Of a stretch of DNA of 64,000 nucleotides, positions 50,558 to 59,766 are shown one piece after another. The notes beneath the pieces are model-generated. The model ran no database searches and was not told the DNA's origin. It was given only the letters and a program-made list of their open reading frames with translations. Numbering within the stretch: position 1 is the first letter of the stretch; every line of letters begins with the position of its first letter. Source of the DNA: Kordia sp965224175 (GTDB lineage Bacteria; Bacteroidota; Bacteroidia; Flavobacteriales; Flavobacteriaceae); contig NZ_OZ245041.1 in the NCBI RefSeq assembly GCF_965224175.1, positions 1,550,001-1,614,000 of the forward strand, read 5' to 3'. The translations under genes were made by a program, and so were the position numbers.

Positions 50558-51466
50558 TTAATTAAACTCAAACACTTTTCCATCATCAGCTAAGAGTACA
50601 TTTTCAAAGACGATTTTGGCTTCTTCTTTAAATTCTTTGAAACCATCATAACGTGTTGAGAAATGTCCTAATATTAACTGACCAACATTTGCTTCTTTGG
50701 CAATCATAGCTGCCTGTTTTGCTGTTGTATGCTTCGTTTTAGTTGCCAGATTATCATGTTTGTCTAAAAAAGTAGCTTCATGATATAAGACATCTACTTC
50801 TTTGATCTGATCTATAATTTGGGGGAAATATACGGTATCGCTGCAAAATGCGTACCCTTTGGATTTAGGAGGATCGAATGTTAGTTTTTCGTTCGGGATG
50901 ACTTCGCCCGAATCTAATGTAATGTCTCTACCTTTTTTTATATTTTGATAGTAACATTTTTCTATTTCATAATTAAGAACAGCATTTACATTGAGTTTGC
51001 GTTCTTTTTCTTTTTCCTTAAAGAGAAAACCATTCGCATAAATACGATGATTTAAAGGAATTGTGCTAACCGTTACTTTGTCATCTTCAAATACAATCTC
51101 TGGAGCATCACTTTCTAATTCATGAAAACAAAGTTTATAACTCGTCCACGATTTGGTTAGTTTTAATTGTAAGAGTGTGAGTTCTTTTAGCCCTTTTGGT
51201 CCGTAAATATGTAAGTCAGCATTTCTTCCCAACAACATAAATGTAGAAATCAATCCGATGAGTCCGTAAAAATGATCTCCGTGCAAGTGTGAAATAAATA
51301 TATGCTTGATGCGTGCAAATTTCACTTTACTACGTCTGAGCTCTACTTGTGTACCTTCACCACAATCTATTAGAAAAATATGATTTCTAATTTCGAGCAC
51401 TTGTGCCGTTGGATTTGTATGTTTTGTTGGTGTTGCTGCATAACAGCCAAGTATGGTTAATTTCAC
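50558..51466 (-). CDS. rnz: Ribonuclease Z
   Basis: A 302-residue metallo-beta-lactamase-fold endonuclease that cuts tRNA 3' trailers. The zinc motif is SHLHGDHFYGL with His60, His62, Asp64 and His65. Further ligands are in AFCSDTVYF, YHEATFLDKH and ILGHFSTRYDGF, the last being the usual HxxxR signature. The length fits bacterial RNase Z. The start is GTG at 51466; the sequence begins MKLTILGCYAATPTKHTNPT as in homologues. Because the tRNA genes above lack an encoded CCA, cutting by RNase Z before CCA addition is expected. A -7 box (TATTTTTG) lies at 51490-51497. Confidence 0.94.
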   Translation of the reverse strand: MKLTILGCYAATPTKHTNPTAQVLEIRNHIFLIDCGEGTQVELRRSKVKFARIKHIFISHLHGDHFYGLIGLISTFMLLGRNADLHIYGPKGLKELTLLQLKLTKSWTSYKLCFHELESDAPEIVFEDDKVTVSTIPLNHRIYANGFLFKEKEKERKLNVNAVLNYEIEKCYYQNIKKGRDITLDSGEVIPNEKLTFDPPKSKGYAFCSDTVYFPQIIDQIKEVDVLYHEATFLDKHDNLATKTKHTTAKQAAMIAKEANVGQLILGHFSTRYDGFKEFKEEAKIVFENVLLADDGKVFEFN

Positions 51467-51489
51467 ACGTTTACATTTTATGTTTGTAA

Positions 51490-51497
51490 CAAAAATA
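51490..51497 (-). promoter_or_regulatory. Candidate -7 box for rnz
   Basis: The minus strand reads TATTTTTG, matching TAnnTTTG, 24 bases before the GTG start. The -33 element is unclear. Confidence 0.45.
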
Positions 51498-51557
51498 TAA
51501 TTATAAAATTAAGAACGTGTGCAACCGCTTCGTTCTCTTATTCAAGGTCTAGGAAAA

Positions 51558-51890
51558 TTAGAAGCCTAAATCGCGTTCTATCTCTTCCATTTCTATAATA
51601 TCAAAAGCTTCTTGTAATGTTGGAACTGTCATGATGGCTTCTGGTAAATCATCCGTACTTATTTTATTCGTTACAATTACGAATGAGTGCTTGGCTTCAC
51701 GATGTCTTTTGGAAAGTTGTAAAAATTCTACTAAATCGCTTTTTGTCAAATTCCCAAATGAAAATAGATTTACGATAATATTATCGTGTTGAATTTCGTC
51801 ATAACTCGCTCCAATTTTTTTTACAAGTTCTATAATATCAGTAGATTCTTGTGTTATAATGAGGATATTTTCTTGTTTATCTAAAATCAT
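51558..51890 (-). CDS. STAS-like small protein
   Basis: A 110-residue cytoplasmic protein with alternating strands and helices: NILIITQESTDIIELV, NIIVNLFSFGNLTKSDLVEF, HSFVIVTNKISTDDLPEA and TLQEAFDIIEMEEIERDLGF. This order is that of STAS or anti-sigma antagonist folds. It lacks the conserved phosphorylatable serine that can be placed with confidence. It lies 91 bases upstream of rnz on the same strand, an arrangement I believe is common in Flavobacteriia. Its function is unknown. Confidence 0.65.
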   Translation of the reverse strand: MILDKQENILIITQESTDIIELVKKIGASYDEIQHDNIIVNLFSFGNLTKSDLVEFLQLSKRHREAKHSFVIVTNKISTDDLPEAIMTVPTLQEAFDIIEMEEIERDLGF

Positions 51891-52026
51891 AGGTTAAAAG
51901 TTTAGAGGGTTTTAGGCTATTTTTTAAGATCTCTAATAACAATTTACAAAATTTACCGCATACTTATACTTTTTAAATACGTTTAACACGATTTTAATGT
52001 AAATACCTAATAAACTAAAGGTTTTG

Positions 52027-52956
52027 TTATTTTTTAATCTTTGAAGCCAATAGATAAATTACTGCCATACGTACAGCAACTCCATTTTCTACCTGATTTA
52101 AGATGATGGATTGTTTAGAATCGGCAACATCACTTGTAATTTCTACACCACGATTTATAGGTCCAGGATGCATGATGACAATTTCTTTGTCTAACGAATC
52201 CAATAATGCTTTAGTAACTCCATATTGTTGCGCATATTCACGTGTAGAAGGGAAATAACTAATATCCATACGCTCATTTTGTACGCGTAGCATATTTGCT
52301 ACATCACACCATTCAAGCGCTTTTCTTAAGTTTGTTTCTACTTCGACTCCTAAACTTTCAATATATTTTGGCAACAGTGTCTTAGGTCCGCACACTTTTA
52401 CATTTGCTCCTTGTAATTTGAGTGCAAAAATGTTTGACAATGCTACTCTACTATGTAGAATATCACCAACTATCACTACATTTTTCCCTGCGACATCTCC
52501 TAGTTTTTCACGAATAGAATACGAATCAAGTAATGCTTGTGTTGGATGTTCATGTGCTCCATCTCCAGCATTTACGATACTTGCGTTTACATTTTTAGAT
52601 AAAAATACACCAGCACCAGGATTTGGATGTCTCATGACTACCATATCAACCTTCATTGATAAAATATTGTTTACGGTATCAATTAAAGTTTCTCCTTTTT
52701 TTACTGAAGATTGCGATGCTGAAAAATTGATGACATCTGCTGATAGCCGTTTTTCTGCTAATTCGAACGAAAGTTTCGTACGTGTACTATTTTCAAAAAA
52801 TAGATTTGCAATCGTAATATCTCTTAATGAAGGTACTTTTTTTATAGGACGGTTGATCACCTCTTTAAATTGATCAGCCGTTTCAAAAATGAGTTGTATA
52901 TCTTCTTCTTTGAGATATTTGATTCCTAGTAAGTGGTTTACACTCAATTCACTCAT
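52027..52956 (-). CDS. pyrB: Aspartate carbamoyltransferase catalytic subunit
   Basis: A 309-residue enzyme that transfers the carbamoyl group to aspartate in pyrimidine synthesis. The carbamoyl-phosphate motif is STRT at residues 57-60 in FFENSTRTKLSFE. Further conserved parts are VVMRHPNPGAG, GDGAHEHPTQALLD, and at the end MHPGPINRGVEI. It is followed by no pyrI; the enzyme should be of the unregulated class. It starts 2 bases after pyrR, so translation is coupled, as in pyrR-pyrB operons of other bacteria. Confidence 0.96.
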   Translation of the reverse strand: MSELSVNHLLGIKYLKEEDIQLIFETADQFKEVINRPIKKVPSLRDITIANLFFENSTRTKLSFELAEKRLSADVINFSASQSSVKKGETLIDTVNNILSMKVDMVVMRHPNPGAGVFLSKNVNASIVNAGDGAHEHPTQALLDSYSIREKLGDVAGKNVVIVGDILHSRVALSNIFALKLQGANVKVCGPKTLLPKYIESLGVEVETNLRKALEWCDVANMLRVQNERMDISYFPSTREYAQQYGVTKALLDSLDKEIVIMHPGPINRGVEITSDVADSKQSIILNQVENGVAVRMAVIYLLASKIKK

Positions 52957-52958
52957 TT

Positions 52959-53510
52959 CTAATTGTCTTTTTCTTGGTTAATAAGATATACCATGTCTTC
53001 TCCTTCATTCTCAGACCAATTTACTTTTACTTTCTCTTCATTAATCGCGTCTACTTGTCGTCCACGGTAATTTGGCTGAATTGGTAAATGTCTGCTAAAA
53101 CGTCTGTCTATCAAAACGAGCAACTCTATTTCTTCTGGTCTTCCAAACGATTGAATTGCCGTCAATGCTGCGCGAATACTTCTTCCTGTATACAAAACAT
53201 CATCAATAAAAACGACTTTTTTGTTTTCAACTACAAAGTTGATATTCGTTTTATTTGCTTCAAGAATTTTCTCGCTACGGCGGAAATCGTCTCGGTAAAA
53301 AGTAATGTCCAGATATCCTAACTCAATATCCTTTACCTCATATTCTTCACGTAAAATATTGGTTAAGCGTTCTGCCAGGTAGATTCCTCTTGGCTGAATT
53401 CCAATAAGCACTGTATTTGAAAAATCAAGGTGATTTTCGATAAGCTGACACGCCAATCGATGCAGAATAATTTCGATCTCTTTTGAGTTCAATAATGTTT
53501 TTTGACTCAT
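52959..53510 (-). CDS. pyrR: PyrR regulator / uracil phosphoribosyltransferase
   Basis: A 183-residue protein of the PyrR family. The PRPP-binding loop is VVFIDDVLYTGRS at about residues 99-111, and GIQPRGIYLAERL and IELGYLDITFYRDDFRR are typical. In Gram-positive bacteria PyrR binds pyr mRNA and causes attenuation; in other lineages it is mainly a UPRTase. It heads the two-gene unit pyrR-pyrB. A -7 box (TACTTTTG) lies at 53539-53546 and an inverted repeat at 53520-53534 lies in the leader. No classic PyrR binding loop is seen. Confidence 0.94.
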   Translation of the reverse strand: MSQKTLLNSKEIEIILHRLACQLIENHLDFSNTVLIGIQPRGIYLAERLTNILREEYEVKDIELGYLDITFYRDDFRRSEKILEANKTNINFVVENKKVVFIDDVLYTGRSIRAALTAIQSFGRPEEIELLVLIDRRFSRHLPIQPNYRGRQVDAINEEKVKVNWSENEGEDMVYLINQEKDN

Positions 53511-53519
53511 AGTTTTCGT

Positions 53520-53534
53520 CCAAATGGTATTTGG
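53520..53534 (-). promoter_or_regulatory. Inverted repeat in the pyrR leader
   Basis: CCAAAT-GGT-ATTTGG is a perfect 6-bp inverted repeat with a 3-base centre, ten bases before the pyrR start codon. It lies where transcription should begin, so it could be a protein operator or a hairpin at the very 5' end of the mRNA. Confidence 0.5.
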
Positions 53535-53538
53535 AAAA

Positions 53539-53546
53539 CAAAAGTA
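53539..53546 (-). promoter_or_regulatory. Candidate -7 box for pyrRB
   Basis: The minus strand reads TACTTTTG, identical to the -7 boxes of thr and rpsA. The -33 element is weak. Confidence 0.6.
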
Positions 53547-53618
53547 CAGATTTATTTTTTATAAAACCTATTTTTGAAATTTGTTGTATGTCAAAAAAGA
53601 AGTCTAGCAAACGTTTTT

Positions 53619-54197
53619 TTATTCTATTATTGCTTTCACTTGCTTTTCTAAATCAGAAATTCCCTTAAATTTTCTAAATTCTAAATCTTTTCCAAGTGAT
53701 TTTAATTCGGTTGTTAATTCAAGAATCAACTCTAAAGGTTCAGCTTCATATCCAAACATATTTTCATCAAATCCTGTTCCTATTAATAGATTATCGTTTT
53801 CCATACCAATACACCAATTTTCCATAAACGCTGCCAAAGGAACTTCTACTACTTTATAGTTTTTCCAATTTTCCTTAATACACGATTTAGCTCTAGCTTT
53901 TTCTGCCCAAAAACAAATGATTCCAATAGGCTTGCCTTTTTTATCTTCAAATTGAACGGAACTTGATGTTGCAAATCCTTCACTATTTTTAAGTGCATAT
54001 ACAATCTTTGAATCACATACTTTTTTAATGAACTCTTTATGACGAATTTGTGTTGTTACTGAATCTTGAAACTGCTCTCGTTGCTTATTTTCTAGTTTTT
54101 TGTTGTTGAATAAAAAATCAAAGAATCCCATTTCTGTTGTGTTATGTGATAATACTAATAAGGTCAAAGATACAGCAGCAATGATTAAACTTTTCAT
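53619..54197 (-). CDS. DUF2750-like exported protein
   Basis: I choose the ATG at 54197 because it begins a signal-like sequence (MKSLIIAAVSLTLLVLSHN); an upstream ATG at 54218 adds 7 residues. The product has 192 residues. After a short Asn/Lys-rich stretch, the sequence follows the DUF2750 pattern: FIKKVCDSKIVYALKNSEGFA, ICFWAEKARAKSC, NWKNYKVVEVPLAAFMENWC, then a C-terminal helical part. DUF2750 proteins have no known activity. The gene is alone, divergent from the ECF sigma gene and tail to head with pyrR. Confidence 0.65.
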   Translation of the reverse strand: MKSLIIAAVSLTLLVLSHNTTEMGFFDFLFNNKKLENKQREQFQDSVTTQIRHKEFIKKVCDSKIVYALKNSEGFATSSSVQFEDKKGKPIGIICFWAEKARAKSCIKENWKNYKVVEVPLAAFMENWCIGMENDNLLIGTGFDENMFGYEAEPLELILELTTELKSLGKDLEFRKFKGISDLEKQVKAIIE

Positions 54198-54300
54198 TTT
54201 AATATTTTTTAAAGTCAAACTTATCTGTAAGTTAATTCTTTTTTAAGAAAGTTTGGTTACCTTTTTGCTGTAGTACCATTAAGTATATAAACGTATTATT

Positions 54301-54849
54301 ATGAAAGATCAATCACTGTTACAATTGTTGACTTCCGAACAGAAGGAAAAAACCTTTGTAAAGATTTATAGATACTTTCCGAAGGTATCACGCTTTATAT
54401 GCAAATATGGAGGTACAAAAGAAGAAGCTCAAGATGTGTTTCAAGAAGCTTTACTTATTTTTTATAGAAAAGCTAAAACACCTAATTTTAAACTAACTGC
54501 ACGTATTGAAACCTATGTGTTTAGTATTTGCAAGTATTTATGGAAAGATCAATTAAAACAAAAAAATAAACAAACTGACGCTTTTGAACAAGCGTTTTTA
54601 AAAGACGACACTATTCCTGTAGAAATTCATCTGCAAGAAGAGCAAAAATATCAATTGGCTGAAAAAGCCTTGCGATCTATTGGAGACAAATGTCTGAAAC
54701 TGCTTTCGCTATTTTATATCGATAAAAAGAAAATGCGAACGATTGCCGATCTGTTAGGATTTACTTCAGAATCATCTGCCAAAACACAAAAATACAAGTG
54801 TTTAGAGCGTGCTAAGAACGAATTACGAACTTTAAAAGCAAACCGATGA
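54301..54849 (+). CDS. ECF-type RNA polymerase sigma factor
   Basis: A 182-residue sigma-70 family protein with region 2 (about 20-95: YFPKVSRFICKYGGTKEEAQ, DVFQEALLIFYRKAK, YVFSICKYLWKDQLK) and region 4 (about 125-178: KCLKLLSLFYIDKKKMRTIA, DLLGFTSESSAKTQKYKCLE). It lacks region 3, as ECF factors do. It would direct RNA polymerase to a small set of promoters. Its stop codon overlaps the start of the next gene by 4 bases, so the two products are made together; the partner is the likely anti-sigma. Upstream there is a candidate self-promoter I could not define. Confidence 0.9.
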   Translation: MKDQSLLQLLTSEQKEKTFVKIYRYFPKVSRFICKYGGTKEEAQDVFQEALLIFYRKAKTPNFKLTARIETYVFSICKYLWKDQLKQKNKQTDAFEQAFLKDDTIPVEIHLQEEQKYQLAEKALRSIGDKCLKLLSLFYIDKKKMRTIADLLGFTSESSAKTQKYKCLERAKNELRTLKANR

Positions 54850-57632
54850 GAACTGAATTAGAAACTATCGCATACATAGAAAAGTACATTTTAAATGTAC
54901 TTACGGACACCGAAATTAAAGCATTTGAAACACGTATGGCAACCGATCCTGATTTTAAAAATGATGTTGAATTACAACAACAATTAATTCACAGTTTAGA
55001 GCGTATTTCGTTACAACAAAGTATTCAAAATGCACATAAAACATATCGTTTTTGGAAATTATTAAAACTGATTGGAATGATCATAATTCCTGCTTTGCTC
55101 GTACTCTTGAGTTTATATTTTTTGAATGCTTCCGCAGAAACAACTCGTGAAGTAGAGACGATTCCAACGAAAGTTGAACAACAAGTTTCTACAGAAAAAA
55201 AGGCAATCATTCCCATTGAAAAAAGTACTGAAAATCCAGTAATTCCTAAAGAAACTTCCATTGAAAAAACGCCAGTCGTAGTCACTCCAAACAAAACTAC
55301 AGTGTATGCTGAAAATATTGTTGTAAATCCTGCTGAAGAAATTACTTCAGAAGTTTTTAGTATTTTGATTGAAAAAGATACTATTGTAGAAACGAAAAAC
55401 GGTATTGTCTTTTTGATTCCTGAGAATGCTTTTGTTGATCAAAATCAAAACATCATCAATGGAAGTGTACAACTCGAAGTGAAAGAAGCTGTTGATTCGC
55501 ATACTATTATGACAACTGGTTTGTCCACATTTTTTGATGATAAACCACTAGAAACTGGCGGTATGTTTTTTATTGAAGCAACAAAGGATGGACAAAAACT
55601 AGAAATCAATCCGCAAAAAGAAATCATTGCCGATATTCCCACTCAAGATTATAAAGAAGGCATGCAATTGTTTGATGGTGAAATTAAAAATGATGGAAGT
55701 ATCAATTGGACAAATCCGAAGCCATTGGATAAAGCATTGATTCCTGAAGATATTTTTAGTTTGAATTTTTATCCACCAAATTATTTAGAAACACTTGCCG
55801 AGAAAGGCTATGATGTTACCAATAAGAAATTTACGGATAGCTTGTATTATTCTTTTGGTGATGTTTCAAAAAAAGCGGAGAACTATCAAACTATTGGAGA
55901 ATATATTGAAAAAGAATTTAATAGAGATAAAATCCGCTCCCGAGATACGCTAAAAACTGACGTTGTAAAAGCAGCAAAAGATTCTCTAGGAATAAAACTT
56001 ACACTCCAAAATAGTATTAAAGGTTTAAATCCATTAAAAGTAAAAACAATTTGGAATGAACGCTACCAAAATACATTTATCGCCACTAAAGCTTTTGAAG
56101 AACGTTTACGCGTGATACATCAACATTGCGAATTTGCTAATAGTATTTTTGACCTGTATGCAAAAAATCTTAATCGTGATTTGCATGAAGTTGACAAAAT
56201 GATTGCTACTCGATATGAGCAACCATCGCTTCGTGAGCAGTTTGAGTTTTTTGCAGCTCAAAATTTGACCAATATTTCGAATCCAACTGCGAGTGTTTCT
56301 AAACTTAACGATTATTACCTAAAACAACAAAAAGTATATCGTTTGGCTTTAGAGGAAACGCAACGAAAAATGGATTCGTTACTAGAAGTTGACAAGAAAT
56401 ATCAAACATTTTCAAAACAGCAATTACAAAATTATTATTCTGATGAATTGGCTCTTACAACAGATAAAGTTGCCAAAAGATTAACTGTACGCTTACCGCG
56501 TCGTTTTAATAGAACGAGAAACCGTCAAAGACAAAGCAAGCAAACAAATGTGCGAACAAACACCGTTTCTAGCGAAATTTCAAGAAATGTTACTTCGACA
56601 GCAACAATCATCAAAAAAGAAAAAAGAAAACGTGTGTATAGAGCGCCAATTCGAAGAACAGGTTGGAAAAATATTGATCGTATTATTAATGAAAAAGTAA
56701 TTGCTAGCGTACAAAATAGAGAATCAACAACTATTCAGAATAATAAAAAGTCTGTTACCATCACGTATTCTAATTACGAAGTTTCCATTGAAAACACCGA
56801 ACGTTTTGATAAGCTGCTTGTGTATTTAGTACCAACTAAGTTCAATAGTTTCGTTCGATTGAAAGCTGAAAACAATCGTTTTTCGTATAAGTTAAATGAT
56901 TTGTTAAGGTATCGTGTATATTGTATTGCGTATCAAAATGATATTCCTTTTTATTTTGAAAAAATGATCAAAAATACATCTGACAAGGTTCAATTACGTC
57001 AGATTACCGAAACTGTTTTGCGTAAGAAATTAATAAGTATGCACGCTAAAAACAATTCACTAGAAACCGAAATTTTGTATCAAACTACTCGAGAAACAAA
57101 CAAAAAAACACTGAAAAAGTATCGTGAAGTAGTGAAATTGAAAAAGGAGATTAAGGATATTGTTTTTCCTTGTATACAATATAAAACGTATAAAAATATA
57201 ATAAATGATGCTCTTGAAACAAAAACTGCAGAAATAGAAAATGTTAATATTATAGAAGAAAATATAGGAGAACTTCCCATTGATTTTGTTGAAATAGCGC
57301 CTATTTTCCCTGGTTGTGAAAACTTAGAAACGCAAGCAGCAAGTAAAAAGTGTATGAGTGAAAAGATTCAGAAGATTGTTAATCGTAAAACCAACACAGC
57401 TATTCTCTCAAAACATGAAAAATCGAGTGGAACTCATAGAATTTTCACATCTTTTATCATAGATACATCAGGAATTGTTACAAACATTAAAATTCGCGCT
57501 AATCATCCTGAAGTGGCCGCCGAAATAAGACGTGTTTTAGAACTGATTCCTAAAATGAAACCCGCATCACATAGAGGCAAAACTGTAAACATTAAATATA
57601 CACTACCAATTATATTCCAAGTAGAAAAGTAA
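54846..57632 (+). CDS. Anti-sigma-like membrane protein with C-terminal TonB domain
   Basis: A 928-residue protein. Residues 1-68 are cytoplasmic and resemble the helical N-terminus of anti-sigma factors without a zinc motif (IEKYILNVLTDTEIKAFETR). One membrane helix spans about 72-94. A Pro/Thr/Lys-rich stretch (95-165) then leads to a conserved Bacteroidetes beta domain (about 180-300: VFLIPENAFVD, LEVKEAVDS, LETGGMFFIEA). A long basic helical region (330-720) follows. The C-terminus (about 830-928) is a TonB-type domain: IAPIFPGCENL, SFIIDTSGIVTNIKIRANHP and LELIPKMKPA. The fusion suggests an anti-sigma that spans the envelope and contacts outer-membrane partners. Confidence 0.8.
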   Translation: MRTELETIAYIEKYILNVLTDTEIKAFETRMATDPDFKNDVELQQQLIHSLERISLQQSIQNAHKTYRFWKLLKLIGMIIIPALLVLLSLYFLNASAETTREVETIPTKVEQQVSTEKKAIIPIEKSTENPVIPKETSIEKTPVVVTPNKTTVYAENIVVNPAEEITSEVFSILIEKDTIVETKNGIVFLIPENAFVDQNQNIINGSVQLEVKEAVDSHTIMTTGLSTFFDDKPLETGGMFFIEATKDGQKLEINPQKEIIADIPTQDYKEGMQLFDGEIKNDGSINWTNPKPLDKALIPEDIFSLNFYPPNYLETLAEKGYDVTNKKFTDSLYYSFGDVSKKAENYQTIGEYIEKEFNRDKIRSRDTLKTDVVKAAKDSLGIKLTLQNSIKGLNPLKVKTIWNERYQNTFIATKAFEERLRVIHQHCEFANSIFDLYAKNLNRDLHEVDKMIATRYEQPSLREQFEFFAAQNLTNISNPTASVSKLNDYYLKQQKVYRLALEETQRKMDSLLEVDKKYQTFSKQQLQNYYSDELALTTDKVAKRLTVRLPRRFNRTRNRQRQSKQTNVRTNTVSSEISRNVTSTATIIKKEKRKRVYRAPIRRTGWKNIDRIINEKVIASVQNRESTTIQNNKKSVTITYSNYEVSIENTERFDKLLVYLVPTKFNSFVRLKAENNRFSYKLNDLLRYRVYCIAYQNDIPFYFEKMIKNTSDKVQLRQITETVLRKKLISMHAKNNSLETEILYQTTRETNKKTLKKYREVVKLKKEIKDIVFPCIQYKTYKNIINDALETKTAEIENVNIIEENIGELPIDFVEIAPIFPGCENLETQAASKKCMSEKIQKIVNRKTNTAILSKHEKSSGTHRIFTSFIIDTSGIVTNIKIRANHPEVAAEIRRVLELIPKMKPASHRGKTVNIKYTLPIIFQVEK

Positions 57633-57633
57633 T

Positions 57634-57667
57634 AAAAAAGCCGTTTCAATTAATTGAAACGGCTTTT
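57634..57667. terminator. Bidirectional terminator
   Basis: A stem AAAAAGCCGTTTCAAT/ATTGAAACGGCTTTTT separates the anti-sigma gene from the convergent rpsA. Confidence 0.92.
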
Positions 57668-57691
57668 TGCTATGTGATAAAATGTTGGGAA

Positions 57692-59467
57692 TTATTTTCC
57701 TTCCATTTTGTCTTTTAACTCTTGTAAAGCATCCAAGTCTCCAAGCGTAGTTTTTTCAGTAGCTGCTGATTTCTTAGCTGCTGCCTGAACATTTCTTTGC
57801 TCTTCTTCTCTAAAGATTGCTGTGTGAGAAGCTACAACTCTTTTGAATTCTTTGTTGAACTCAATTACTTTGAACTCAGCTGTATCACCTTTCTTCAATT
57901 TCTTTCCGTCTTCTTTTTCTAAGTGACGAGAAGGAATGAAAGCTACTACATCTTCGTTTAAAGCTACTGTTGCACCTTTATCATTTGTATCTGTAATTTC
58001 AGCTGTATGTGTTGTACCTAAACCGAACTCACCTTCATACTTATCCCAAGGATTTTCAGTAGTTTGTTTGTGACCTAAACTTAATTTACGTCCATCTACG
58101 TCTAATTCTAATACAAGTACTTCTAATTTGTCACCAACAGTAACAAACTCAGATGGATGCTTCACTTTCTTAGTCCAAGATAAATCAGAGATATAAATTA
58201 ATCCGTCAATTCCTTCTTCTAATTCTACGAATACACCAAAGTTAGTGAAGTTACGTACAGTTCCTGTGTGTTTAGAACCTACTGGGTATTTAGTTGTAAT
58301 ATCAGTCCATGGATCTGGCGTCATTTGCTTGATACCAAGAGACATTTTACGATCTTCTCTATCTAATGTTAAGATTTTCGCTTCTACTTCATCTCCAACT
58401 TTTACGAAATCTTGAGCTGAACGTAAGTGTGTAGACCAAGACATTTCAGATACGTGAATTAATCCTTCAACACCTTCAGCTACTTCAATAAATGCACCGT
58501 AATCAGCAATAACAACAACTTTTCCTTTTACTACGTCTCCGATTTTTAATTCAGAATCTAGAGCTTCCCAAGGATGAGCGCTTAATTGTTTTAATCCTAA
58601 TTGGATTCTTGACTTGTTATCATCAAAGTCAAGGATTACAACATTTAATTTTTGATCTAATTCAACAACTTCGTTTGGATGGTTGATACGAGACCAAGAA
58701 AGATCTGTAATGTGGATTAATCCGTCAACTCCTCCAAGATCAATAAATACACCGTAAGATGTGATGTTTTTCACAACTCCTTCTAATACTTGACCTTTTT
58801 CTAATTGACCAATGATTTCTTTCTTTTGCTCTTCGATATCTGCTTCGATAAGCGCTTTATGAGAAACCACCACGTTTTTGAATTCATGGTTAATTTTAAC
58901 CACTTTGAATTCCATAGTTTTATTTACGTATTGATCGTAATCTCTAATTGGCTTCACGTCAATTTGAGATCCTGGTAAGAACGCTTCAATTCCAAATACG
59001 TCAACGATCATACCACCTTTAGTTCTGCATTTAACAAAACCATTTACGATTTCACCATTGTCATGAGCAGCATTTACTCTATCCCATGCTTTGATTGTTC
59101 TCGCTTTTCTGTGAGATAATACTAATTGTCCAGTTCTGTCTTCACGAACATCAATTAATACTTCTACTTTGTCTCCTACTTTTAAGTCTGGATTGTAACG
59201 AAATTCGTTTAAAGAAATTACACCTTCAGATTTAGCATTGATATCAATGATCGCTTCTCTGTCAGTCATTCTTACTACAGTTCCATCTACTACAGCATCA
59301 TCATCTGTATCAACGAAATTTTCTGCTACTAATTTTTCGAATTCTTCTAACTTTTCATCTTCTACTTGGTCAATTCCTTCTTCGTAATTGTGCCAGTTGA
59401 AATTCGCTAAGAATTCCTCAGGATTTTTTACCTCCTGAACGTTTGTGTTTGTGTTTTCTTCAGCCAT
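57692..59467 (-). CDS. rpsA: 30S ribosomal protein S1
   Basis: A 591-residue RNA-binding protein that helps the 30S subunit hold mRNA. Six S1 (OB-fold) repeats can be counted from about residue 60; repeats 3-6 show the pattern GVFIDLGGVDGLIHITDLSW and GLIHVSEMSW. The N-terminal part has the acidic stretch of S1 proteins, and the C-terminal tail is Ala/Lys-rich. Bacteroidetes S1 is notable because most mRNAs here lack a Shine-Dalgarno sequence. It has a clear promoter (59589-59619) and ends at a bidirectional terminator. Confidence 0.96.
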   Translation of the reverse strand: MAEENTNTNVQEVKNPEEFLANFNWHNYEEGIDQVEDEKLEEFEKLVAENFVDTDDDAVVDGTVVRMTDREAIIDINAKSEGVISLNEFRYNPDLKVGDKVEVLIDVREDRTGQLVLSHRKARTIKAWDRVNAAHDNGEIVNGFVKCRTKGGMIVDVFGIEAFLPGSQIDVKPIRDYDQYVNKTMEFKVVKINHEFKNVVVSHKALIEADIEEQKKEIIGQLEKGQVLEGVVKNITSYGVFIDLGGVDGLIHITDLSWSRINHPNEVVELDQKLNVVILDFDDNKSRIQLGLKQLSAHPWEALDSELKIGDVVKGKVVVIADYGAFIEVAEGVEGLIHVSEMSWSTHLRSAQDFVKVGDEVEAKILTLDREDRKMSLGIKQMTPDPWTDITTKYPVGSKHTGTVRNFTNFGVFVELEEGIDGLIYISDLSWTKKVKHPSEFVTVGDKLEVLVLELDVDGRKLSLGHKQTTENPWDKYEGEFGLGTTHTAEITDTNDKGATVALNEDVVAFIPSRHLEKEDGKKLKKGDTAEFKVIEFNKEFKRVVASHTAIFREEEQRNVQAAAKKSAATEKTTLGDLDALQELKDKMEGK

Positions 59468-59588
59468 TGCTGATTAAAATTTGTATACTGCTCTCTTAGA
59501 GATTCTTCGCATGTAAAAGCAGTAGCTTGTTATAATTGTATATTTTTTTATCTTTCCTTTTCGATTCTCTGTCATGCTAAAAAGGAGT

Positions 59589-59619
59589 GCAAAAGTACCA
59601 TTATTATTTTGATTTACAA
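59589..59619 (-). promoter_or_regulatory. Promoter of rpsA
   Basis: On the minus strand TTTG (59619-59616), exactly 19 bases, then TACTTTTG (59596-59589). This is the full Bacteroidetes promoter with the same spacing as that of the thr operon. The leader to the ATG is about 115 bases long. Confidence 0.85.
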
Positions 59620-59766
59620 ACTAATACTATTCAAATAGATCAGCTTTTATTCGATTTAGCTGTAAAATGTGATTTTCATCGAAAAAATAGATTGTAACCT
59701 TTCCATAACACAAAACTTATTTTTTTAGTTTATCTTTATGATATTAATAATTAAAATAACAGTACA

